A stretch of DNA of 5,058 nt from Candidatus Kaiserbacteria bacterium (GTDB lineage Bacteria > Patescibacteriota > Minisyncoccia > Phycocordibacterales > UBA2100), in contig JALWJR010000034.1 in NCBI GenBank assembly GCA_026996985.1, positions 1-5,058 of the forward strand. Reading direction: 5' to 3'. The notes beneath the pieces were generated by a model that saw only the letters and a list, made by a program, of their open reading frames with translations, was not told the origin of the DNA and searched no databases. Positions 1-4,949 of this stretch are shown piece after piece; the stretch's first letter is position 1, and every line of letters starts with the position of its first letter. The translations under genes and the position numbers were made by a program.

Positions 1-972
1 TGTCAGATATATCTCACCTGTTTCAATATTTTTGTATCCCGGAAACGAGATGTTATCTGTTATAAACAGTTTGGATACGGCGTTTGCTTTTAAGTATTCA
101 ATAGTCGGCCCAAGTCCGTAAATCACGTTTTTAAATTCGGAGGCGCCTATGTTTCTTAAAGCTTCTTGAAGCTCTTGTTCGTCAACCTGCTTTTCAATTT
201 CGGAAACGGATTTTTCCACCAGCTCGTTAAATTCTTTTGCGGGCATGTTTTTATATTCTCCGCTTATGATTTTTACAGGTTTTCTTTTGCTTATTGTGTC
301 AATGTCTTCTTTTATGTAGGGGGTCATTTTCTCGGGGGCAAATATTATCAATCTGTCAAAATTGAATTTGTTTTCAATTTTTATGATGTTTTTTATTAGA
401 TCATTTACAAGTTTTCTGTAGAAGCCGGAAAGGTCTTTGTCTATACCTTCTTCATTTTTTGCAAATACCAACCCGATTATTCTCTGCCACAGTTTTTTGG
501 GAGGTTCAATTTTTTTGATTGAACCCAAGTGGTAGGTGTAAAAGTTAGCTCCGGATTTATCAGTGTTTACAATCAAGTATTTATCTTTTGATTCAGCATA
601 ACTTAATATGGGTTTCAGATAAAAGCGATTTTCATAGATTACTTTATCAAGCAGAGGTTGTTTTATGGTGATATAAGATATGTTTTGCAAATCGGATGAG
701 AGGATAATCGTTTGGTTTGATAAATTGTTCCAATTACTCTCCAGGAAAGAGAGTATTTTATCGGTCATTTTTTCCAAAATTTGTTTTTCGTCATTGTCTT
801 GTGTAGAGTCTATAATGTTTTTTAAAAGTGATTTTGTGTTTCCAATCGCTTTTTGCAAACTGTCGGCTCTGGTTTTGTCCGTTTTTAAATACAGTGTTAA
901 AACGCGAGTTTGAAACTCTTTTTCAGCCAAATCATTTAAGATTTTTGAGTTTGAAATTTCTATTTTCTCCAT
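1..972 (-). CDS. eRF1/Pelota-like (bacterial baeRF-type) protein, C-terminus cut off by window edge
   Basis: An open frame of 324 codons runs from ATG at 972 to the window edge without a stop. An in-frame TAA lies nine codons upstream and no other ATG intervenes, so this start is well supported, although no clear ribosome binding site precedes it. Residues 5-84 look helical. Residues 89-156 look like an alpha/beta domain and contain YLIVNTDKSGANFY (132-145). Residues 184-250 begin with a basic helix (FYRKLVNDLIKN) followed by a strand, FDRLIIFAP (205-213). From residue 285, YGLGPTIEYLKANAVSKLFI is the clearest hit: it matches the last domain of eRF1/Pelota proteins, where a G-x-G-like turn precedes a helix and a 'GAVE-LLI' strand. 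This order fits the bacterial archaeo-eukaryotic release factor (baeRF) families, which are thought to act on ribosomes in rescue or termination. No GGQ peptide-release motif is visible, so peptidyl-tRNA hydrolysis cannot be assumed. Roughly 40-80 residues are probably missing. It follows the cupin gene by 63 bases on the same strand. Fold assignment is moderately sure; the function is inferred. Confidence 0.68.
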   Translation of the reverse strand, partial: MEKIEISNSKILNDLAEKEFQTRVLTLYLKTDKTRADSLQKAIGNTKSLLKNIIDSTQDNDEKQILEKMTDKILSFLESNWNNLSNQTIILSSDLQNISYITIKQPLLDKVIYENRFYLKPILSYAESKDKYLIVNTDKSGANFYTYHLGSIKKIEPPKKLWQRIIGLVFAKNEEGIDKDLSGFYRKLVNDLIKNIIKIENKFNFDRLIIFAPEKMTPYIKEDIDTISKRKPVKIISGEYKNMPAKEFNELVEKSVSEIEKQVDEQELQEALRNIGASEFKNVIYGLGPTIEYLKANAVSKLFITDNISFPGYKNIETGEIYLT

Positions 973-1018
973 AATCCCAAGGTTAGCTTTATAACTTTAA
1001 GACGAAAGAGGTTCCTGC

Positions 1019-1042
1019 TGAGCAATTGATGGCAATTACTCA
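1019..1042 (-). other. Hairpin overlapping the cupin stop codon
   Basis: Read on the minus strand, TGAGTAATTG and CAATTGCTCA form a 10-pair stem (one G-U pair) around a CCAT loop. The TAA stop of the cupin gene lies inside the 5' arm. No T-run follows, so it does not qualify as an intrinsic terminator. It could stabilise the 3' end of the cupin message or reduce read-through into the eRF1-like gene, but either role is inference. Confidence 0.4.
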
Positions 1043-1431
1043 GTCGTCTTTCCATCAAAGTGCTCCTCCTCGGCGTCAGCTTTTGTTCTGTGGACTGTGC
1101 CGTCTTTATGCTCCGGGGGAGAGTAGATAGTGTAGAGCTTTAGTGGCACATCTCCTGTGTTTATTATGTTGTGCTCTGTGCCAGCCGGAATTACTATCGC
1201 AAAGTCGTTTGCTATATCATATTCCTCACCGTTGAGAATTGCCTTGCCTTTCCCTTGCTCTATTCTTATAAACTGATCCAGTCCGTGAACTTCCATGCCT
1301 ATATCATCTCCCGGCTCAATACTCATTACAACCAACTGAGAGTAATTTGCGGTGTACAGCACCTTTCTAAAGTTCTCATTTTTCAGTGTTTCTTTTTCTA
1401 TGTTTATAACCAGTCCTTTTTTCATACGCAT
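1036..1431 (-). CDS. Small cupin-domain protein (mannose-6-phosphate isomerase C-terminal-like)
   Basis: The 131-residue product is a single beta-barrel cupin. Motif 1 spans residues 41-60 with exact cupin spacing (G41, then positions 47, 49, 53 and G60), but the first His is Glu47 and the usual Glu is Gln53, leaving H49 as the only His. Motif 2 is intact in spacing: IPAGTEHNIIN (81-91) supplies P82, G84, H87 and N91, although the leading Gly is D76. Likely metal ligands are therefore E47, H49, Q53 and H87. The tail has YSPPEHKDGTVHRTKADAEE (103-122), a conserved ending that I associate with a widespread stand-alone cupin family of COG0662 type. No signal peptide is seen, so it should be cytoplasmic. 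Substrate is unknown; such proteins range from sugar isomerases to metal-binding regulators. ATG at 1431 has no Shine-Dalgarno sequence; ATG at 1425 (third codon) is an alternative. A promoter lies about 90 bases upstream, and the eRF1-like gene follows on the same strand. Confidence 0.88.
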   Translation of the reverse strand: MRMKKGLVINIEKETLKNENFRKVLYTANYSQLVVMSIEPGDDIGMEVHGLDQFIRIEQGKGKAILNGEEYDIANDFAIVIPAGTEHNIINTGDVPLKLYTIYSPPEHKDGTVHRTKADAEEEHFDGKTTE

Positions 1432-1442
1432 TTTTAAATTAC

Positions 1443-1489
1443 AAATAACATTTGATAAATAATAATTTAACCTATAAATAACATATTTG
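1443..1489 (-). repeat. Imperfect direct repeat in the cupin leader
   Basis: The element AAATAACAT (plus strand) occurs at 1443-1451 and again at 1476-1484, 33 bases apart. Each copy is followed by TTTG or ATTTG, giving small CAAAT/ATTTG inverted arms. Both copies lie between the proposed cupin promoter and the cupin start codon. This could be a pair of protein-binding sites on one face of the helix, or chance similarity in AT-rich DNA. Confidence 0.25.
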
Positions 1490-1518
1490 CCAACAGGAAG
1501 GAGAATCTATCTCTTACT

Positions 1519-1527
1519 ATTGTATCA
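1519..1527 (-). promoter_or_regulatory. Candidate extended -10 promoter for the cupin gene
   Basis: On the minus strand the sequence reads TGATACAAT, which is a TG-n-TACAAT extended -10 element one base away from TATAAT. No good -35 sits at 17 bases; TTGCAA at 1551-1546 is 21 bases away. Transcription would start near 1512, giving a leader of about 80 bases before the cupin ATG at 1431. The same motif type appears upstream of glyA and of the membrane protein gene. Confidence 0.45.
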
Positions 1528-1584
1528 TAACAAATTATAAGAGTTTTGCAATTACAAAATATCTTTAAATGTCAGTATTTATAT

Positions 1585-2364
1585 TTACTCAGAGCATTTT
1601 ATACCCATACGCAACTCTGCATATCCTCGTGATACGGCACCTTGATATGAAGATTCATCTCCGGTATCAATATCACCGTTGACATCTATTGCAGTTACAC
1701 ACCCATTGCTTACGTAATCTTTTACTGCGGCACCACAAGCTGCATCACCACCTTTTATTGCACAGCTGTAATATCCTGTACCGTTCCAGCTACCATCAAC
1801 CCATTGGCCTTTTTTGGAATCAATTACTGTCATGCCACTGTCCCAGTAAGGGCCATGGTTACCGCGCACTTTGTAGCCCATTTTGTGATTTACATCTTCG
1901 CAAAATATTCCAACCTTAAGTTTTGTATATCCCAGATAACTTGTTGTTAAAGATTGCCCCCAAACAAATTCTCCATTGCCATCTCCTCCAAATGGCGTCT
2001 CTTTCCACGCAGATTCTTTTCCATTGCTGTCTATTATTTTATATCTTAACTTACATCCTTTTAGTTTAAATTCTTCGCAAATCCATTTATTATCTTTCCA
2101 ACCTAATTTTTTTCCTTTACCCCAGCATTCCGGTGGAACCAGATCACCCTCAGGTCCGACGCGTGAGTAGAGATATTCAAAATTCTCAGCAATTTTTTGT
2201 GCTGATATAACAGCGCCTGTTTTAATCCAATTTGTTCCTTGCCAGATGGCATCCCATGCAAATGTTGTCCCTGTCGCTAAGGCCAAACCAATAATTAATG
2301 ATAAAAAAATATTTTTAATGCTCACAATTTTTTTAAATTGAAAAGTTGCTTTCATTAATAACAT
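1585..2364 (-). CDS. Secreted cysteine-rich protein of unknown function with a duplicated C-terminal module
   Basis: Using ATG at 2364 the product has 259 residues. GTG at 2370 (261 residues) and ATG at 2355 are alternatives, and an in-frame TAG lies just upstream. A Sec signal peptide is clear: basic residues to about 18, hydrophobic core IFLSLIIGLALATG (19-32), likely cleavage after TFA at residue 36. The mature protein opens with a W-rich stretch, WDAIWQGTNWIKTG (37-50), then ISAQKIAENFEYLY (53-66). That pattern recalls the 'G-x-I-x-A-x-x-L-x-x-NF-x-x-L' segments of tail-fibre-like and CPR surface proteins. KLGWKDNKWIC (86-96) resembles the short 'W-x-G-x-W-x-C' motif of such proteins. Eight cysteines (80, 96, 104, 155, 201, 210, 222, 257) suggest disulfides outside the membrane. 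The segment from C104 (IIDSNG, then GYTKLKVGIFCE at 145-156) is echoed from C222 (AIDVNG, then GYAELRMGIKCSE at the C-terminus), indicating duplication. DVNGDIDTGDE (227-237) could bind calcium. I do not recognise the family. It is divergent from glyA, with a possible operator in its promoter. Confidence 0.85.
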   Translation of the reverse strand: MLLMKATFQFKKIVSIKNIFLSLIIGLALATGTTFAWDAIWQGTNWIKTGAVISAQKIAENFEYLYSRVGPEGDLVPPECWGKGKKLGWKDNKWICEEFKLKGCKLRYKIIDSNGKESAWKETPFGGDGNGEFVWGQSLTTSYLGYTKLKVGIFCEDVNHKMGYKVRGNHGPYWDSGMTVIDSKKGQWVDGSWNGTGYYSCAIKGGDAACGAAVKDYVSNGCVTAIDVNGDIDTGDESSYQGAVSRGYAELRMGIKCSE

Positions 2365-2381
2365 TTTCACAAGTTCCAGCT

Positions 2382-2410
2382 ATTTTACAAGTGGACTGTC
2401 CACAGCACAA
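2382..2410 (-). promoter_or_regulatory. Candidate promoter of the secreted-protein gene
   Basis: On the minus strand TTGTGC (2410-2405) and TAAAAT (2387-2382) are separated by exactly 17 bases. The -35 matches TTGACA in only three positions and the -10 matches TATAAT in five. Transcription would begin near 2375, leaving only about 5-11 bases before the GTG or ATG start. The GGA upstream of the start would then lie largely outside the message, so translation would be almost leaderless. Confidence 0.4.
2391..2403. promoter_or_regulatory. Perfect palindrome GTGGAC-T-GTCCAC, candidate operator
   Basis: GTGGAC and GTCCAC are perfect inverted arms around a single T. The site is markedly more GC-rich than the surrounding intergenic DNA. 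It lies wholly within the 17-base spacer of the minus-strand promoter, the usual position for a repressor site, and about 35 bases upstream of the glyA -10 element. I do not recognise it as the operator of a known regulator. Confidence 0.45.
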
Positions 2411-2437
2411 CAAAGAATGTTTAAATTTTTATAATTT

Positions 2438-2446
2438 TGCTATACT
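2438..2446 (+). promoter_or_regulatory. Extended -10 promoter of glyA
   Basis: The sequence TGCTATACT is an extended -10 element (TG-n-TATACT, five of six matches to TATAAT). At 17 bases upstream TGTTTA (2418-2423) is only a weak -35. Transcription should start near 2453, giving a leader of about 24 bases. Only a poor GAG (2471-2473) is available as a ribosome binding site before the ATG at 2477. Confidence 0.55.
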
Positions 2447-2476
2447 GAAAATAGATTTAAAACTTTATCTGAGCTT

Positions 2477-3745
2477 ATGTTTGATTACGAATTTATAAAA
2501 AAACAAGACAAAGAAGTTTATGAGGCGATTGTAGGGGAGGAGAGGCGACAAGCCGAAGGGCTAGAGCTTATCCCGTCTGAGAACTATGTCTCAAAAGCGG
2601 TGCGTGAGGCGGCGGCCTCTGTCTTAACAAACAAATACTCCGAAGGCTACCCCGGCAAGCGCTACTACGGCGGGCAGGAATTTACCGATAAGGTGGAAGA
2701 GTTGGCGCGTGGGAGAGCAAAAAAACTTTTTGGCGCAAAGTTTGCAAATATCCAGCCGCACTCTGGAGCAAACGCAAATATTGCAATGTATTTTGCCCTA
2801 CTACAACCGGGAGATACCGTCCTTGGCATGGATCTCTCCCACGGCGGGCACTTAACTCACGGCCATCCTGTAACCTATATCACAAAAGTTTTCAACTTTG
2901 TTCGCTACAAAATAAAAGACACAAAAACCGGTGAGATAGACTACGAGGGAATGAGGCAGATGGCGCTTGAGCACAAACCAAAAATTCTACTGGCGGGCTT
3001 TTCATCCTACACACGCGAGCTTGATTATCAAAAAATCGCCGAGATTGCAAAAGAAGTTGGAGCAATTTCTGTCATGGACGCCGCGCACATCGCAGGGCTT
3101 ATCGCCGGAGGCGCACTTAAAAACCCGTTTGACTTTGGCTTTGACATTATAACCAGCACCACCCACAAAACTTTGCGCGGTCCAAGAGGCGGGCTTATTC
3201 TTGTGCGTGAGGACGAAGAAATCGCTAAAAAAATAGACAAAGCCCTTTTCCCGGGACTGCAAGGAGGGCCTTTAATGCATCAGGTCGCCGCTAAAGCCGT
3301 TGCCTTTGGCGAAGCGCTCCAGCCAAGTTTTAAGACTTACGCAGAGCAAGTCCTTAAAAACGCAAAAGCGATGGAGCGCGTTTTCAAAGAAAAAGGTATA
3401 GAGCTTGTAAACGGCGGAACCGACAACCACATGCTTCTTTTAAATGTCCAAAGCGGCTACGGAATAGACGGCGCGGTAGCCGAAAGTGCGCTTGACAAGG
3501 CAGGCATAACTCTAAACAAAAATGTTATTCCAGATGATCCAAATCTACCAATGCGCCCAAGTGGCATCCGCTTTGGAGTACCCGCTATCACCTCACGCGG
3601 ATTTGATGAAGTTGCTGTCGCCCAAGTGGCAGAGATAATGCACGAGATACTTTCCGATCCGCAAAACGAAGAGCTTATCACAAAGAAAAAAGAGGAAGTT
3701 AAGGAGTTGGCAAAGAGGTTTCCGATTAAAGAAAGTTATGTCTAA
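2477..3745 (+). CDS. glyA: Serine hydroxymethyltransferase
   Basis: This cytoplasmic PLP enzyme interconverts L-serine plus tetrahydrofolate with glycine plus 5,10-methylene-tetrahydrofolate, supplying glycine and one-carbon units. The 422-residue product is full length for the bacterial family (about 410-420). Landmarks in order: LIPSENYVS (31-39), with the substrate-binding Ser34; NKYSEGYPGKRYYGG (52-66), the conserved substrate loop with Tyr54, Glu56 and Tyr64; SHGGHLTHG (121-129), with the His that stacks on the cofactor ring; DAAHIAGL (201-208), with Asp201 pairing with the pyridine nitrogen and His204; STTHKTLRGPRGG (227-239), with the PLP Schiff-base lysine K231; and PSGIRFGVPA (361-370), with the carboxylate-binding Arg365. 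All key residues are present, so it should be active. It is visibly richer in G+C than its neighbours. The ATG start follows a weak GAG. Divergent from the secreted-protein gene; no clear terminator follows, and a short frame overlaps its last codons (ATG at 3738). Confidence 0.98.
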   Translation: MFDYEFIKKQDKEVYEAIVGEERRQAEGLELIPSENYVSKAVREAAASVLTNKYSEGYPGKRYYGGQEFTDKVEELARGRAKKLFGAKFANIQPHSGANANIAMYFALLQPGDTVLGMDLSHGGHLTHGHPVTYITKVFNFVRYKIKDTKTGEIDYEGMRQMALEHKPKILLAGFSSYTRELDYQKIAEIAKEVGAISVMDAAHIAGLIAGGALKNPFDFGFDIITSTTHKTLRGPRGGLILVREDEEIAKKIDKALFPGLQGGPLMHQVAAKAVAFGEALQPSFKTYAEQVLKNAKAMERVFKEKGIELVNGGTDNHMLLLNVQSGYGIDGAVAESALDKAGITLNKNVIPDDPNLPMRPSGIRFGVPAITSRGFDEVAVAQVAEIMHEILSDPQNEELITKKKEEVKELAKRFPIKESYV

Positions 3746-3872
3746 AATTCAAATCCCAAAACAAGAGGATTTTAAAAGAATAGCTAAAGTGTGATGAAAG
3801 CGAGAGCGGCTTTATACGTGCATGGTATATGTTGAATTTGGTGAAAAACTTGAGTTTTATGCTACAGTATAA
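3738..3872 (+). pseudogene. Possible decayed short reading frame after glyA
   Basis: An ATG at 3738 overlaps the glyA stop codon and reads MSKIQIPKQEDFKRIAKV before two successive TGA codons (3792-3797). Moving one base forward at 3790 gives CDESESGFIRAW (3790-3825). Returning to the original frame gives YVEFGEKLEFYATV and a TAA at 3870-3872. Joined, these would make a protein-like sequence of about 45 residues needing two compensating frameshifts. It may be a small gene broken by mutation, two sequencing errors, or chance. The end of this stretch also carries the promoter of the next gene. I recognise no family. Confidence 0.2.
3860..3868 (+). promoter_or_regulatory. Extended -10 promoter giving a probably leaderless message
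   Basis: TGCTACAGT is an extended -10 element (TG-n-TACAGT). The expected start point, about seven bases after the hexamer, is the C or A at 3875-3876; A3876 is the first base of the ATG of the next gene. TTGGTG at 3838-3843 is a poor -35 with a 19-base spacer. Confidence 0.42.
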
Positions 3873-3875
3873 GGC

Positions 3876-4181
3876 ATGAATGATGTATTAAAAGGTATAC
3901 TTGATATTGCCTTACTTTTCTTTGCGCTTTTCGTCACATTTATATTAGCAATTATAATTTCGGCATTCTTAAATGTTACCGTATCCTTTCATCCATCTTC
4001 GCGAGCAAGTATCATTTTGCACGGTATCATTTGGCTTTTCTCTTTAGCTGTATCTATTCATATCTTTGTAAGAATTAGAGCTACTTTATTACACAATTTT
4101 AAGCTTCACACGAAGGAATCGTCAAAAAATGGACTAGTCGATAATACAGAGAAGATTGGCAGATATATAAAACAAAAGTGA
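3876..4181 (+). CDS. Small membrane protein with two transmembrane helices, unknown function
   Basis: The 101-residue product has two strongly hydrophobic segments. The first spans about residues 8-33 (core ALLFFALFVTFILAIIISAF) and the second about 46-68 (core IILHGIIWLFSLAVSIHIFV). They are joined by a short loop, TVSFHPSSRAS. The remaining third is hydrophilic and rich in lysine, ending YIKQK. By the positive-inside rule both ends should be cytoplasmic with the loop outside. No cleavable signal peptide or catalytic motif is visible, and I do not recognise the family. The ATG is preceded by only seven bases after a promoter-like -10 element, so the message may be leaderless. The hydrolase follows on the same strand with a gap of 95 bases (38 if its TTG start is used). 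The real hydrophobic pattern supports it being a gene; its role is open. Confidence 0.7.
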   Translation: MNDVLKGILDIALLFFALFVTFILAIIISAFLNVTVSFHPSSRASIILHGIIWLFSLAVSIHIFVRIRATLLHNFKLHTKESSKNGLVDNTEKIGRYIKQK

Positions 4182-4276
4182 AGCAAGAATGAAGACTTGC
4201 GAATCGTTCAAGTGGAGTTTTGACAAAAAATATAAAACCTAAAACAAATTATATTACCATTCTATGGAACTGTATC

Positions 4277-4918
4277 ATGAGCTATGTAAGAATAAAAAAG
4301 CATAAAAAACAAGTAATACTCATACATGGTGGCGAAACATTTGATTCTTATGGAAAATATCTAACTTTTCTGAAGGATATTGCGGTTTTTGACCCGCAAA
4401 AAGAGCTAGATAAAAACAAAAGATGGAGCAGAAGTCTGGGAGATAAACTCAGTAATAACTTTGAGTTTATTCGTCCTACGATGCCAAACAAATACAATGC
4501 AAAATATACCGAATGGAAAATCTGGTTTGAGAAAGTGTTGAATTATGCTAAAGATAACTTCATATTAATAGGTCACTCCCTTGGCGGAACTTTCCTTATA
4601 AAATATCTCTCGGAAAATGAAATTGACAAAAAGATAGAGCGCTTGTTTTTAGTATCATCAGCGCTTAACGATTCAAAGAGTGGGGAGTATCAACTTGACA
4701 CTTTCGCGATAAACAAAAGCTTAGTTGCCAGCTTGACGCAAAAAGCAGATGAAATTGTCCTGATACATTCAAAAAATGACACGGTGGTTCCGTTTGAGGA
4801 TTTTGAAGAATTAACGCAACTTCTCCCTGACGCCAACACAATGATATTTAACGATAGAGGCCACTTTTTACAAAACGAATTTCCGGAGTTGGTAGAATAT
4901 ATTAAACGGAAAGTGTAA
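4277..4918 (+). CDS. Alpha/beta hydrolase (RBBP9/YdeN-like serine hydrolase)
   Basis: Starting at ATG 4277 the product has 213 residues, close to the usual size of small RBBP9/YdeN-type hydrolases. After a basic N-terminus, the first strand VILIHGGETF (13-22) provides the oxyanion HGG. The nucleophile elbow is ILIGHSLGG (96-104) with Ser101. The acid is Asp168 in LIHSKNDTVVP (162-172), and the catalytic His196 lies in NDRGHFLQNE (192-201). The triad is therefore complete. No signal peptide is present, so it is cytoplasmic. Substrate is unknown; the family includes esterases, and some members have no known substrate. An in-frame TTG at 4220 would add 19 residues, but GGAG sits only two bases from it, while GGA at 4266-4268 is eight bases from the ATG. 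The extra residues also precede the point where homologues of this kind normally begin. It may share a transcript with the membrane protein upstream. Confidence 0.85.
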   Translation: MSYVRIKKHKKQVILIHGGETFDSYGKYLTFLKDIAVFDPQKELDKNKRWSRSLGDKLSNNFEFIRPTMPNKYNAKYTEWKIWFEKVLNYAKDNFILIGHSLGGTFLIKYLSENEIDKKIERLFLVSSALNDSKSGEYQLDTFAINKSLVASLTQKADEIVLIHSKNDTVVPFEDFEELTQLLPDANTMIFNDRGHFLQNEFPELVEYIKRKV

Positions 4919-4949
4919 AAACAAAAATAATCAAAAACGATAATTGTAT

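Noticed and set aside
166..913. Two plus-strand frames of 77 codons each (166-399 and 680-913)
   Set aside because: They are antisense to the eRF1-like gene, have compositions dominated by F, Y and C, and show no start signals or recognisable motifs.
1496..1504. Plus-strand GGAAGGAG resembling a strong Shine-Dalgarno
   Set aside because: No reading frame of useful length starts within a suitable distance on the plus strand.
1544..1559. Inverted repeat TTTTGCAATTACAAAA between the secreted-protein and cupin genes, considered as a terminator
   Set aside because: The stem is almost all A-T and no T-run follows it in the minus direction; it more likely overlaps the cupin promoter region.
3002..3681. 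Minus-strand frames inside glyA (3002-3262, 3028-3240, 3457-3681)
   Set aside because: glyA has a complete conserved sequence here; the antisense frames overlap one another and have no ribosome binding sites.
3797..3813. AAAGC/GCTTT hairpin considered as a glyA terminator
   Set aside because: Only five pairs with a seven-base loop and three T residues after it; too weak to call.
4183..4200. GCAAG/CTTGC hairpin after the membrane protein gene
   Set aside because: Five pairs, eight-base loop and no T-run; not supported as a terminator.
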